Source of the DNA: DAHVFK01 sp035310985
GTDB taxonomy: Bacteria > Pseudomonadota > Gammaproteobacteria > Burkholderiales > SG8-39
DNA length: 64,000 nt
Reading direction: 5' to 3'
NCBI GenBank assembly: GCA_035310985.1
Contig: DATGDH010000058.1
Coordinates: 137,378-201,377, forward strand
Shown: piece by piece, positions 16,935 through 26,355 of the stretch
Numbering within the stretch: the first letter of the stretch is position 1
Layout: every line of letters starts with the position of its first letter
Notes under the pieces: model-generated
The model's database searches: none
Told to the model about the DNA's origin: nothing
Seen by the model: only the letters and a program-made list of their open reading frames with translations
Program-made: the position numbers and the translations under genes

Positions 16935-19478
16935 CTACAGCGTGCGGGCGACTTCGAGGACTTCGAACGCCTCGAACTGGTCGCCCTCCTTCAGATCACT
17001 GAAGTTCTTGAGCGAAATTCCGCACTCGAAGCCCGCCTTCACCTCGCGCACGTCCTCCTTGAAGCGCTTCAGTGAGTCGATATCGCCGGTGTGGATGACC
17101 ACGTTGTCGCGCAGCACTCGCACCTGCGCATTGCGCCGCACGATGCCTTCGAGGACGTAGCAGCCCGCCACCGCGCCGACCTTGGAGATGCGGAACACCT
17201 GGCGCACCTCGACCAGCCCGATTACCTGCTCCTTCTTCTCCGGTGCGAGCATTCCCGAGAGCGCCGCCTTGATCTCTTCGACGGCCTCGTAAATGATGTT
17301 GTAGTAGCGGACCTCGACTCCCGCGTTCTCGATCAAGCGCCGCGCGGTCGCGTCGGCGCGCGTGTTGAAGCCGATGATGATGGCGCGCGAGGCCATCGCC
17401 AGGTTCACGTCCGATTCGGTGATTCCACCTACGCCGGCGTGTACCACGTTCACCTTCACCTCCTCGGTCGACAGGCGACTGAGCGCATGCACCATCGCCT
17501 CCTGCGAACCTTGTACGTCCGCCTTGAGCACGATCGCGAGGACCTTCTTCTCCCCTTCGCCCATCTGCTCGAACACGTTCTCGAGCTTGGCGGCCTGCTG
17601 CTTGGCGAGCTTGACATCGCGGAACTTGCCCTGGCGGAACAGCGCGATCTCGCGCGCCTTGCGTTCGTCCGTGATGACCACCATTTCCGCGCCAGCCTGC
17701 GGAACATCGGACAGGCCCTGCACCTCGACCGGGATCGACGGCCCGGCCGTTGGCGTCGGCTTGCCGTTCTCGTCGAGCATCGCGCGCACGCGCCCATAGA
17801 CCTCGCCCGCTAGCACCACGTCGCCGCGGTGCAGGGTGCCGGATTGCACCAGCAGCGTCGCGACCGGCCCGCGTCCCTTGTCCAGGCGCGCTTCGATCAC
17901 CGCGCCCTTGGCCGGCGTGTCCGTCGGCGCCTTGAGCTCGAGAACCTCGGCCTGCAGAAGCACCCGCTCCAGCAGATCGTCGATGCCTCGTCCGGTCTTC
18001 GCCGACACCAGCACGAACGGCGAGTCGCCGCCGTATTCCTCGGGGACCACCCCGTGGTTTAGCAGCTCCTGCTTCACCTTGTCGGGATTGGCATCCGGCT
18101 TGTCGACCTTGTTGATCGCCACCACCAGCGGCACGCCTGCCGCCTTCGCGTGATTGATCGCTTCCAGAGTCTGCGGCATCACGCCATCGTCCGCCGCCAC
18201 GACCAGGATCACGAGGTCGGTAACCTTCGCGCCGCGCGCGCGCATTGCGGTAAACGCTTCGTGGCCCGGAGTGTCGAGGAACGTGACGACGCCGCGCGGC
18301 GTCTCGACGTGATAGGCGCCGATGTGCTGGGTAATGCCCCCGGCTTCACCGGCAGCCACCTTGCTGCGCCGGATATAGTCGAGCAGCGAGGTCTTGCCGT
18401 GGTCGACGTGGCCCATGACGGTGACCACGGGCGGCCGCGCGTGCGCCTCGGCGGCATGCTCCTCGACCGCTTCGGCTAGATAGGCCTCGGGGTCTTCCAG
18501 CTTGGCCAGCTTGCCTTTGTGACCCATCTCCTCGACCACGATCATCGCCGTGTCCTGATCGAGCATCTGGTTGATGGTGGCCATGGTGCCGAGCTTCATG
18601 AGGGTCTTGATGACCTCCGCGGCCTTGACCGACATCTTGTGGGCGAGCTCGCCCACGGTGATGGTCTCGGGAACCGCGACCTCGCGCACGATCGGCTCGG
18701 TGGGCTGCGCGAAGCTCGCCTGCTCCGCGCCCGCCGCCGGACGGTGGCGCACGCCGCCGCGCGCGTGCCAGCCTGCCACGCCGCCGCCCAGGTCGCCGCG
18801 CGTCTTGATCATGCGACGGCGCGCGGAATCGTCGCGCAGCACCGTCGTGGTCTTGACCTTCTTCGCCTTCTTCTCGGCCTTGCCCTCTTCCGCCTTGGCC
18901 TTCGGCGCGTGCAGCGTCCCTTCCGAGGGAGCCTGCGCCGCGGCCGGCGCCGCGGCTTTGCTCAACGCGGCCTGGGCTTCGCGCTCGGCCTGCTTCTGGT
19001 CGGCATCGCGCTTTTCGCGTTCCTGCTTCTCGCGTAGTTCCTGGGCCTGGATCTCGGCGAGCTGCTGCTGCCGGCGCGCCTCGGCCTCGCGCAACTCTAT
19101 TTCCCGCGCATCCAGGGTCGGCGTCGGCGCGGGCGCCGCCGCCTGCGCCGGCGCTTCCGCGGCTGCCTCGGCCGCGGACTCGTCGCGCTTCACGAACACG
19201 CGCTTCTTGCGCACCTCGACCTGAATGGTGCGCGCCTTGCCCATCGAGTCGGACTTCTTGATCTCGCTGGTCTGCTTGCGCGTCAGCGTGATCTTGTTCT
19301 TCGCCTCGGCCGAGCCGTGCGCCTTGCGCAGGTACTCGAGCAGGCGCGACTTGTCCTGGTCGGTGAGGGAGTCCTCCGGAACGCGCTTCTCGACGCCGGC
19401 AGCCCGCAACTGCTCGAGCAGCACTGCGGGCGGAACCTTCAACTCGCTCGCAAATTGTGCGACGCTGGTCTGTGCCAC
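16935..19478 (-). CDS. infB: Translation initiation factor IF-2
   Basis: 847-residue GTPase that places fMet-tRNA on the 30S subunit. Domains in order: an IF2N module at residues 1-55; a charged Glu/Ala/Lys-rich linker to about 210; a second IF2N-like segment (TITVGELAHKMSVKAAEVIKTLM); the G domain with GHVDHGKTS, DTPGHEAF and NKVD; and C-terminal beta-barrel domains. GTG 19478 (M-AQTSVAQFASELKVPP) is the family start and lies one base after the nusA stop; the frame is open further upstream but inside nusA. The linker is somewhat short for a betaproteobacterial IF-2. Confidence 0.96.
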   Translation of the reverse strand: MAQTSVAQFASELKVPPAVLLEQLRAAGVEKRVPEDSLTDQDKSRLLEYLRKAHGSAEAKNKITLTRKQTSEIKKSDSMGKARTIQVEVRKKRVFVKRDESAAEAAAEAPAQAAAPAPTPTLDAREIELREAEARRQQQLAEIQAQELREKQEREKRDADQKQAEREAQAALSKAAAPAAAQAPSEGTLHAPKAKAEEGKAEKKAKKVKTTTVLRDDSARRRMIKTRGDLGGGVAGWHARGGVRHRPAAGAEQASFAQPTEPIVREVAVPETITVGELAHKMSVKAAEVIKTLMKLGTMATINQMLDQDTAMIVVEEMGHKGKLAKLEDPEAYLAEAVEEHAAEAHARPPVVTVMGHVDHGKTSLLDYIRRSKVAAGEAGGITQHIGAYHVETPRGVVTFLDTPGHEAFTAMRARGAKVTDLVILVVAADDGVMPQTLEAINHAKAAGVPLVVAINKVDKPDANPDKVKQELLNHGVVPEEYGGDSPFVLVSAKTGRGIDDLLERVLLQAEVLELKAPTDTPAKGAVIEARLDKGRGPVATLLVQSGTLHRGDVVLAGEVYGRVRAMLDENGKPTPTAGPSIPVEVQGLSDVPQAGAEMVVITDERKAREIALFRQGKFRDVKLAKQQAAKLENVFEQMGEGEKKVLAIVLKADVQGSQEAMVHALSRLSTEEVKVNVVHAGVGGITESDVNLAMASRAIIIGFNTRADATARRLIENAGVEVRYYNIIYEAVEEIKAALSGMLAPEKKEQVIGLVEVRQVFRISKVGAVAGCYVLEGIVRRNAQVRVLRDNVVIHTGDIDSLKRFKEDVREVKAGFECGISLKNFSDLKEGDQFEAFEVLEVARTL

Positions 19479-19479
19479 G

Positions 19480-20994
19480 TTACTGGACCTCCTTGTGCTC
19501 CGTCGGCTCGCCCGCACCGGCCTCTGCGAACCAGTGCGCGCGCGCCGCCATGATCAGGTTCTTGGCGCGCTCCTCGTCTAGCCCGCTGAGCTCCATCAGC
19601 TCGTCGCCCGCGAGGTCGGCAAGCTCGTCGCGCGTGCGCACCCCGCCCTCGGCGAGCTTGGCGGCGAGCTGGGTGTCCATGCCCTCGAGGCTAAGCAGCT
19701 GTGGATCTATTCCCTCCACCTTCTCTTCGTTGGCGATGGCAGCGACCAGCAGCGCGTTGCGCGCACGGTTGCGCAGCTCGTTCACCGTATCTTCGTCGAA
19801 GGCCTCGATCTCCAGCAGTTCGTTGATCGGCACATAGGCGACCTCCTCGAGCGTCGAGAAGCCCTCCTGGATCAGAATGTTGGCGACCTCCTCGTCGACG
19901 TCCAGGCGCTGCATGAAGAGCTCGCGCGTGCGCCCGCTCTCTTCCTGCTGCTTCTTGGAGGACTCTTCCTCGGTCATCAGGTTGATCTGCCAGCCGGTGA
20001 GCTCCGAGGCAAGGCGCACGTTCTGGCCGCTGCGCCCGATTGCTATCGCCAGGTTTTCTTCGTCGACGACCACGTCCATGGCGTGCTTTTCCTCGTCGAC
20101 CACGATCGAGGTCACTTCCGCGGGCGCCAGCGCGCCGATGACGAATTGCGCGGGATCCGCGGACCACAGCACGATGTCGACGCGCTCGCCGGCCAGCTCC
20201 TGCGTAACAGCCTGCACGCGGGAGCCGCGCATGCCGACGCAAGTGCCGATCGGATCGATCCTCTTGTCGTTCGACAACACGGCGATCTTGGCGCGAATGC
20301 CCGGGTCACGCGCAGCCGACTTGATCTCGAGCAGGCCTTCCTCGATTTCCGGTACCTCCAGCTCGAACAGCTTCATGATGAACTGGGGAGCCGTGCGCGA
20401 AAGAATGAGTTGCGGCCCGCGCGCCCCGCGATCGATCTTCATGACCCAGGCGCGCACGCGGTCGCCGACCCTAAGATTTTCCTTCGGGATCATCTGCTCG
20501 CGCGGCAGCAGCGCCTCGAGGCGGCCGGACTCGACTAGCGCGCTGCCGCGCTCCATGCGCTTCACCGTGCCGGTCACGAGCTCGTCGCCGCGCGAGAGGA
20601 AGTCGTTCAGGATTTGCTCGCGCTCGGCGTCGCGGATGCGCTGCAGGATGACCTGCTTGGCGGTTTGCGCGCCGATGCGGCCGAACTCGATCGCCTCAAG
20701 AGGTTCTTCAATGAACTCCTCGAGCTTGATGTCGGACTTGCGCTTCTGCGCCTCCGAAAGCGCGATCTGCGCCGGCGGCAGCTCGACCGCGTCGTCGGGC
20801 ACCACTTTCCACCGGCGGAAGGACTCGTAGCCGCCGGTGTTGCGATCGATCGCGACGCGCACGTCCACGTCGTCGCTATAGCGCTTCTTGGTTGCCGAGG
20901 CGAGCGCCATCTCCAGGGCGCCGAACACGACATCCCGGTTGACGTTCTTCTCGCGTGCCAGCGCGTCTACCAGAAGCAGAAGTTCACGGCTCAT
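19480..20994 (-). CDS. nusA: Transcription termination/antitermination factor NusA
   Basis: 504 residues. Binds RNA polymerase and modulates pausing, termination and rRNA antitermination. Domains in order: an N-terminal polymerase-binding domain (1-130); S1 (about 135-200, DELVTGTVKRMERGSALVES); two KH domains (with DPIGTCVGMRGSRVQAV and NLAIAIGRSGQNVRLAS); and two C-terminal acidic repeats (from about 360). It sits between rimP and infB, 15 bases after rimP. Confidence 0.97.
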   Translation of the reverse strand: MSRELLLLVDALAREKNVNRDVVFGALEMALASATKKRYSDDVDVRVAIDRNTGGYESFRRWKVVPDDAVELPPAQIALSEAQKRKSDIKLEEFIEEPLEAIEFGRIGAQTAKQVILQRIRDAEREQILNDFLSRGDELVTGTVKRMERGSALVESGRLEALLPREQMIPKENLRVGDRVRAWVMKIDRGARGPQLILSRTAPQFIMKLFELEVPEIEEGLLEIKSAARDPGIRAKIAVLSNDKRIDPIGTCVGMRGSRVQAVTQELAGERVDIVLWSADPAQFVIGALAPAEVTSIVVDEEKHAMDVVVDEENLAIAIGRSGQNVRLASELTGWQINLMTEEESSKKQQEESGRTRELFMQRLDVDEEVANILIQEGFSTLEEVAYVPINELLEIEAFDEDTVNELRNRARNALLVAAIANEEKVEGIDPQLLSLEGMDTQLAAKLAEGGVRTRDELADLAGDELMELSGLDEERAKNLIMAARAHWFAEAGAGEPTEHKEVQ

Positions 20995-21009
20995 CTCGAT
21001 ACTCTCCGA

Positions 21010-21444
21010 TCAAAGGTCAGGAACGAGCCTCGCCCGCTCCATGCCCGACAATTCAAGCGCCACTGCTCGCCCATCGACGATCACGGTGGCCGCGTCACCC
21101 TGCACGCCCTGCAGCCGCCCGACAAACCTGCGCCGGCCGCTGGCGTCCGGCATTCTCATGCGCACGTCGACACGCTGGCCAGCAAAGCGCTCGAAATCCG
21201 CGGCCTTGCGCAGCGGCCGGTCCAGGCCGGGCGACGACACCTCGAGCCGCTCGTAGTCGATGCCCTCGACTTCGAGCACCCGCACGAGCTGGCGGCTCAC
21301 CTCGGCGCAGTCGTCCACCGTCACTCCGCCCGCCTTGTCGATGAAGATGCGCACCAGCCGGCCGCGGCCCGACACCTGCGTGTCCACCAGGTCGTAGCCC
21401 ATGCCCGTCACGACGGGCTCAACGATGCCGGCGATCGCCCCCAT
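21010..21444 (-). CDS. rimP: Ribosome maturation factor RimP
   Basis: 144-residue 30S assembly factor. The N-terminal domain reads IVEPVVTGMGYDLVDTQ and the centre has the conserved YERLEVSSPGLDRPL, followed by an SH3-like C-terminal domain. ATG 21444 was chosen because upstream in-frame sequence runs through the terminator of the preceding gene. First gene of the rimP-nusA-infB block; its promoter should lie in 21445-21470, immediately after the terminator. Confidence 0.94.
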   Translation of the reverse strand: MGAIAGIVEPVVTGMGYDLVDTQVSGRGRLVRIFIDKAGGVTVDDCAEVSRQLVRVLEVEGIDYERLEVSSPGLDRPLRKAADFERFAGQRVDVRMRMPDASGRRRFVGRLQGVQGDAATVIVDGRAVALELSGMERARLVPDL

Positions 21445-21464
21445 CACGTCAAATACTGTCGCGC

Positions 21465-21489
21465 AAACAAAAAATGGGCCGAAGCCCAT
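21465..21489 (-). terminator. Intrinsic terminator between rluB and rimP
   Basis: On the minus strand ATGGGC-TTCG-GCCCAT is a perfect 6-bp stem closed by a stable TTCG tetraloop, followed by TTTTTTGTTT. It ends the transcript coming from trpS-scpA-scpB-rluB before rimP. The A-run on the other side makes it partly bidirectional. Confidence 0.85.
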
Positions 21490-21585
21490 CTTTTCTTGCC
21501 GGGAAGGTACCCCCGGCCTTTGAAACTGTTGAAGCTTAACAGATTTTCCCCGGCGAAACAACGCCGTTCGGGCGCTCTGTTCAGG

Positions 21586-22389
21586 TCAGACGCGCACGCC
21601 GAGGCGCTGCATGAGCTCGCGCACCGTGGATGGTCCGAGCTCGCGCGCGCGCCCGGGCGCGAGATCCCTTGGCAGCTCGAGCGGTCCGAAGCGCGTACGC
21701 ACCAGCCGGCTGACGCGCAGGCCGACCGTCTCGAACATACGCCGCACCTCGCGCTTGCGCCCTTCGCGCAGGCTCACCCGGTACCAGCGGTTGGCCGCCG
21801 CATCGGATTTATCCTCGTCCGCGCGCTCGAGCGTGGCAAAGGCTGCGGGCCCGTCGTCCAGTCTCACGCCGGTAAGCAATGCACGCCACTCTGCGGCACC
21901 GAGTTGGCCGAGGACGCGCACCAGATACTCCCGCTCGACGCCGTAGCGCGGATGCATCAGCCGATTTGCCAGCTCGCCGGAATCGGTGAATACGAGCAGG
22001 CCGGAGGTGTTCACGTCGAGCCGCCCGACCGAGGTCCATTTCCCTGCCGCAAGAGGCGGCAGGCGCGCGAACACCGACGGACGTCCACGCGGATCGCTGC
22101 GCGTGACGATCTCGCCGACCGGCTTGTGGTAGAGAAGTACCCGCGGCGGGACCGCTGCGCGCGCGCGGCCTTGCACCGGCTCGCCGTCCAGGAAGATCAC
22201 GTCCTCGGGCGTGGCGCGGTCGCCGAGGTGCGCCGTGCGCCCGGAGACCGAGACCCGCCCCTGCGCAATCCATGTCTCGATCTCCCGGCGCGAGCCGAGT
22301 CCCGCGGCCGCGAGCAGCTTCTGCAGCCGCTCGCCGCGAGCAGCTTTACCCGCCGGAGGCGGATTCGATTCGTGGCGCGGCCGGCTCAA
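21586..22389 (-). CDS. rluB: 23S rRNA pseudouridine-2605 synthase RluB-type
   Basis: 267 residues. An N-terminal S4 RNA-binding domain (RLQKLLAAAGLGSRREIETWI) is followed by an RsuA/RluB catalytic domain with the Asp motif VGRLDVNTSGLLVFTD and the KREVRRMFE motif. The neighbourhood (after scpB) is the usual one for rluB. The first 44 bases overlap the scpB end; ATG 22389 is the only ATG before the S4 domain. RluE or RsuA are less likely given the length and context. Confidence 0.88.
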   Translation of the reverse strand: MSRPRHESNPPPAGKAARGERLQKLLAAAGLGSRREIETWIAQGRVSVSGRTAHLGDRATPEDVIFLDGEPVQGRARAAVPPRVLLYHKPVGEIVTRSDPRGRPSVFARLPPLAAGKWTSVGRLDVNTSGLLVFTDSGELANRLMHPRYGVEREYLVRVLGQLGAAEWRALLTGVRLDDGPAAFATLERADEDKSDAAANRWYRVSLREGRKREVRRMFETVGLRVSRLVRTRFGPLELPRDLAPGRARELGPSTVRELMQRLGVRV

Positions 22390-22918
22390 GCTCCAGGGTC
22401 CTCGCGATCTCTTCCAGCGGGGGAAGCTCCTCCAGCGTGCGCAGTCCGAGGTCGTCCAGGAAGCGCTTGGTCGTGGCGTACAGCGCCGGCCGGCCCGGCG
22501 TCTCGCGGTGCCCCACGATGTCGATCCAGCCGCGATTCTCGAGCGTCTGGATGATCTGCGCCGACACCGCCACGCCGCGAATGTCCTCGATATCGCCCCG
22601 CGTGACCGGCTGGCGGTAGGCGACGATGGCGAGCGTCTCCATCACCGCGCGCGAATACCGCGGCGCCCGCTCAGGCTGCAGGCGGTCGACGAAGGACTGG
22701 AATTCGGGCCGCGTCTGGAAGCGCCAGCCGCTCGCGAGGTTCACGAGCTCGACGGCGCGCGTACTCCATTCCTCGCGCAGCTCGCCGAGAAGCCGGCGCA
22801 GCGTATCAGCGCCAATTTCCTCGTCGAACAGCCGTTTCAGCTCGCCGAGCGAGAGCGGCTCCTGCGATGCGAGCAGCGCTGCCTCGATGACGCGCTTCAC
22901 CTCAGTGGGATTCAGCAT
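22346..22918 (-). CDS. scpB: Segregation and condensation protein B
   Basis: 190 residues with two winged-helix domains: VKRVIEAALLASQEPLSLGEL at the start and ETLAIVAYRQPVTRGDIEDIRGV in the second. It bridges ScpA and the SMC heads in the condensin complex. The start overlaps scpA by 17 bases and the end overlaps rluB by 44, so the three are translationally linked. Confidence 0.94.
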   Translation of the reverse strand: MLNPTEVKRVIEAALLASQEPLSLGELKRLFDEEIGADTLRRLLGELREEWSTRAVELVNLASGWRFQTRPEFQSFVDRLQPERAPRYSRAVMETLAIVAYRQPVTRGDIEDIRGVAVSAQIIQTLENRGWIDIVGHRETPGRPALYATTKRFLDDLGLRTLEELPPLEEIARTLELEPAAPRIESASGG

Positions 22919-23714
22919 CTGACAATTTTACGTAAATCGGGGCGAAGCCTTCGGCTTGCGTGACCACGATGAGCAGCTCGCGCGCGAGCTCGAGCATGGC
23001 GAGGAAATTGACCACCAGCACGGCGACGCCGCGCGTCGGGTCGAACAGCTCCGTGAATTCGAGCACGCGATGCTCGCGCAGCCGGCGCAGGATGGCGCTC
23101 ATGTGCGCGCGCACCGAAAGCTCCTCGCGCGATACCCGGTGGTGCGCTGCGAGCCGCGCACGATGAAGCAGCCTGCGCCAGGCCTCCGCCAGGTCCGGCG
23201 GGTAGACTTCCGGCAGGCGCTCGACGATCGTCTTTTCGATCCACACCGAAACCGCCACCACCTCGCGCCCCACCTGCGGCAGCTGATCGAGCTTGAGCGC
23301 CGCCTTCTTGATCTGCTCGTACTCCAGCAACCGCCGCACCAGCTCGGCGCGCGGATCCTCTTCCTCCTCGCGCAGCGCTTGGGGGCGCGGCAGCAGCATG
23401 CGCGACTTGATCGACATCAGCACCGCCGCCATGACGAGGTACTCGGCCGCGAGCTCGAGGTTCTTGACGCGCATGATCTCGACGTACTCGAGGTACTGGC
23501 GCGTCAGGGGAGCCATCGGGATGTCGAGCACGTCGAGATTCTGCTTGCGGATGAGGTACAGAAGCAGGTCGAGCGGCCCCTGGAACGTCTCCAGGAACAC
23601 TTCGAGCGCATCGGGCGGGATGTAAAGATCCTGCGGCAGCTCGATCAACGGCTCGCCGTAGATGCGCGCGACCGGCACCGGCGTCGGGACCGTCAGCTGA
23701 ACGGGATCGCTCAT
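22902..23714 (-). CDS. scpA: Segregation and condensation protein A
   Basis: 270 residues, the kleisin of the SMC complex. The N-terminal kleisin motif FQGPLDLLLYLIRKQNLDVLDIP is clear, as are MAAVLMSIKSRMLLP and a C-terminal winged helix (about 190-265). ATG 23714 overlaps the trpS stop by one base (TGATG). A much longer open frame continues upstream inside trpS without any similarity. Confidence 0.95.
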   Translation of the reverse strand: MSDPVQLTVPTPVPVARIYGEPLIELPQDLYIPPDALEVFLETFQGPLDLLLYLIRKQNLDVLDIPMAPLTRQYLEYVEIMRVKNLELAAEYLVMAAVLMSIKSRMLLPRPQALREEEEDPRAELVRRLLEYEQIKKAALKLDQLPQVGREVVAVSVWIEKTIVERLPEVYPPDLAEAWRRLLHRARLAAHHRVSREELSVRAHMSAILRRLREHRVLEFTELFDPTRGVAVLVVNFLAMLELARELLIVVTQAEGFAPIYVKLSDAESH

Positions 23715-24916
23715 CAGCCGTAGTCGAGCCCCATTGCCTCGCGCACGTCGCGCATGGTCTCGTTCGCCAGCTTGCGCGCCCGCTCGCATCCGTCGGCGAT
23801 GATGTTCTTCACCAGCGTGGGATCGTCGCGGTAGGCCTGCGCGCGCTCGCGCATGGGCGCAAGCTCGGCCAGCACGGCCTCGATCACCGGTTGCTTGCAG
23901 TCCAGGCAACCGATGCCCGCGCTCGTGCAGCCCCGCTGCACCCACTCCTTGCGCTCGGCATCCGAATACACGAGGTGCAGCTGCCACACCGGACAGCGCT
24001 CGGGATTGCCGGGATCGCTGCGCTTCACACGCGCAGGATCGGTCGGCATGGTGCGGATCTTCCGGGTAACCGTCGCAGGCTCGTCGCGCAGTTCGATCGC
24101 GTTGCCGTACGACTTCGACATCTTCTGCCCGTCCAGTCCGGGCAAGCGTGCAGCCTCGGTGAGCAGTACTTCGGGCTCGACCAGGATCTTCTTGCCACTG
24201 CCCTCGAGCCAGCCGTACAGGCGCTCGCGGTCCCCGCGCGACAGGTTCTGTTGCTCCTCGAGCAGCGCCTGTGCGCGCTGCAAGGCTTCGGCGTCGCCCT
24301 GCTCCAGGAAACGGCTGCGCAGCTCGTTGAACAGGCGCGACTTCTTCGAGCCCATCTTCTTCACCGCAGCCTTTGCCTTGTCCTCGAAGCCTGCCTCGCG
24401 CCCGTACAGATGGTTGAAGCGGCGCGCGATCTCGCGCGTGAACTCCACGTGCGGCACCTGGTCCTCGCCCACCGGCACGTACTTCGCCCGGTAGATCAGG
24501 ATGTCGGCCGACTGCAGTAGCGGGTAGCCGAGGAACCCGTAGGTCGACAGGTCCCGGTCGGTGAGCCTTTCCTGCTGGTCCTTGTAGGTCGGCACGCGCT
24601 CCAGCCAGCCGAGCGGCGTCATCATGGAAAGCAGGAGGTGCAGCTCGGCGTGCTCCGGCACGAGCGACTGCACGAACAGCGTCGCCTGCGTCGGATCGAC
24701 GCCCGCCGCGAGCCAGTCGACCACCATCTCCCAGCCGTTCCTTTGCACGTGGTCGGGCGTCTCGTAGTCGGTGGTCAGCGCGTGCCAGTCGGCTACGAAG
24801 AACAGGCACGGGTATTCGGCCTGCAGGCGGATCCAGTTCTTCAGCACGCCATGGTAGTGCCCGAGGTGCAGGGCCCCGGTCGGCCTCATGCCCGACAGCA
24901 CGCGCGTTTCGTACAT
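23714..24916 (-). CDS. trpS: Tryptophanyl-tRNA synthetase
   Basis: 400-residue class I aminoacyl-tRNA synthetase. The HIGH-equivalent motif is SGMRPTGALHLGHYHG at the N-terminus and the KMSKS motif appears as GQKMSKSYGN. ATG 24916 is 8 bases after the M50 protease gene. The sequence carries the insertion seen in the longer proteobacterial form. Heads the trpS-scpA-scpB-rluB group, ending at the terminator at 21465. Confidence 0.96.
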   Translation of the reverse strand: MYETRVLSGMRPTGALHLGHYHGVLKNWIRLQAEYPCLFFVADWHALTTDYETPDHVQRNGWEMVVDWLAAGVDPTQATLFVQSLVPEHAELHLLLSMMTPLGWLERVPTYKDQQERLTDRDLSTYGFLGYPLLQSADILIYRAKYVPVGEDQVPHVEFTREIARRFNHLYGREAGFEDKAKAAVKKMGSKKSRLFNELRSRFLEQGDAEALQRAQALLEEQQNLSRGDRERLYGWLEGSGKKILVEPEVLLTEAARLPGLDGQKMSKSYGNAIELRDEPATVTRKIRTMPTDPARVKRSDPGNPERCPVWQLHLVYSDAERKEWVQRGCTSAGIGCLDCKQPVIEAVLAELAPMRERAQAYRDDPTLVKNIIADGCERARKLANETMRDVREAMGLDYG

Positions 24917-24924
24917 TGCGCGCC

Positions 24925-25653
24925 CTAGAGCAGCACGAAGGCGCGGATCAGCGCCTCCGTTTCGTTGAACAACGGAGCGAGGACGCTTCCCAGCACATTG
25001 GTGAACAGCAGCAGCAGGACGATCGGCAATCCCCACGGCTCGATGCGTGCGAACTGCCACGCCGCGCCGCGCGGCAGCAGGCCGGTCACGATCCGTCCGC
25101 CGTCGAGCGGCGGGATCGGAAGCAGGTTGAGCAGCATCAGGACCACGTTCACCAGGACTCCCGCGGCGCCAACGCCGATGAGAAATTCGGCGGGGCCGTT
25201 GCCTTGGCGCAGCACAACCTCGACCAGGCCGGCAATGCCGTAGTGCTTCAGCACCGCGAGCCACGCCTCGCTGCGCGCGCTAAACGACACCCCGACGCGC
25301 AGGAGCACCGCCCATCCCAGCGCCATCAGCAGGTTGGCCGCCGGCCCTGCGGCGGCCACCCAGGCCATGTGCTGCTTGGGTCGCCGCAACGCGGAGTAGT
25401 TGACCGGTACGGGCTTCGCCCAGCCGAACAGGAACTTTCCGCCCGACACGAGCAGGATCAGCAAAGGCGCCACGATGGTCCCGAGCAGGTCGACGTGCCG
25501 CAGTGGATTCAGGCTGATGCGGCCCTGCGCGTACGCGGTCATGTCTCCGAAGTGGCGCGCGACGTAGCCGTGCGCCGCCTCGTGCAGCGTAATCGCGAGG
25601 AGCACAGGGAGGGCGTAGACGGCGATTGTTTGTACGAGGTGGGAGACGTCCAT
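24925..25653 (-). CDS. Site-2 protease (M50) family membrane metalloprotease
   Basis: 242 residues with about six hydrophobic segments. The zinc motif is HEAAH (H24, E25, H28) in the first membrane segment, and the third ligand sits in LLPIPPLDGGRI near residue 180. This is the compact Rip1/SpoIVFB-like form without PDZ domains. The same gene often lies between the Sua5-like gene and trpS in betaproteobacteria. Its substrate is unknown. Confidence 0.87.
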   Translation of the reverse strand: MDVSHLVQTIAVYALPVLLAITLHEAAHGYVARHFGDMTAYAQGRISLNPLRHVDLLGTIVAPLLILLVSGGKFLFGWAKPVPVNYSALRRPKQHMAWVAAAGPAANLLMALGWAVLLRVGVSFSARSEAWLAVLKHYGIAGLVEVVLRQGNGPAEFLIGVGAAGVLVNVVLMLLNLLPIPPLDGGRIVTGLLPRGAAWQFARIEPWGLPIVLLLLFTNVLGSVLAPLFNETEALIRAFVLL

Positions 25654-25715
25654 CGACGCGCCATGACAAAGCGCTCAATTCTAGCAGACGGCCCGCGCGC
25701 AGCCGTCGTTTCGTC

Positions 25716-26351
25716 TCAGCCCGTCACGGTCACGCCGATCGCCTCGAGCGGGCCGCGCCCCTTGCGCAGCACCACCGGCTCATCCGCCGAGAGGTCGATC
25801 ACGGTGGTCGGCTCGATGCCGCAAGGCCCGGAGTCGAGCATGAGGTCGAGCTCGTGCTCGAGGCGCGCGCGCACGTCGCCCAGTTCCGACGGCGGGCTCG
25901 CGTCGCCCGGGAGTGCCAGCGTCGCCGAGAGCATCGGCTCGTTCAGCTCGGCAAGGAGCGCCTGTGCCACCGCATGCGCCGGCACGCGCACGCCGATCGT
26001 CTTGCGCTTGGGGTGCATGAGGCGCCTGGGCACCTCGCGCGTCGCACGCAGGATGAAGGTGTAGCTGCCCGGGGTGGCCGCCTTCAGCAATCGGTACTGC
26101 ACGTTGTCGACGATCGCATAGGTCGCGATCTCCGACAGGTCCCGGCATACGAGCGTCAGGTGGTGCCGTTCGTCCACGCCGCGCACGCGCCTCAGGTGCT
26201 CGAGCGCCTTGGCGTCGCCCAGATGGCAGCCGAGCGCGTAGCAGGAGTCCGTGGGGTACGCGATCAGACCGCCCTGCCGAACGATGTCCGCGGCCTTGCG
26301 CACTAGGCGCAGCTGCGGATGCGTGGGGTGAACGGTGAAATACTGCGCCAC
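25716..26351 (-). CDS. Sua5/YciO/YrdC-family protein (threonylcarbamoyl-AMP synthase-like)
   Basis: 211 residues of the YrdC/YciO fold. The motif GGLIAYPTDSCYALGC binds nucleotide, and KAATPGSYTFIL and the following PKRKTIGVRVP are family hallmarks. True TsaC/Sua5 proteins make threonylcarbamoyl-AMP for tRNA t6A; YciO paralogs have this fold with unclear or weaker activity. Position next to RNase AM favours the YciO type. The start is GTG 26351, four bases after the RNase AM stop; the frame is open further upstream without similarity. Confidence 0.85.
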   Translation of the reverse strand: MAQYFTVHPTHPQLRLVRKAADIVRQGGLIAYPTDSCYALGCHLGDAKALEHLRRVRGVDERHHLTLVCRDLSEIATYAIVDNVQYRLLKAATPGSYTFILRATREVPRRLMHPKRKTIGVRVPAHAVAQALLAELNEPMLSATLALPGDASPPSELGDVRARLEHELDLMLDSGPCGIEPTTVIDLSADEPVVLRKGRGPLEAIGVTVTG

Positions 26352-26355
26352 GCGC

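Noticed and set aside
20614..22554. A 646-codon plus-strand open frame antisense to nusA, rimP and rluB.
   Set aside because: Composition is His/Arg/Ala-rich with no domain, and it crosses a clear intrinsic terminator and gene boundaries on the other strand.
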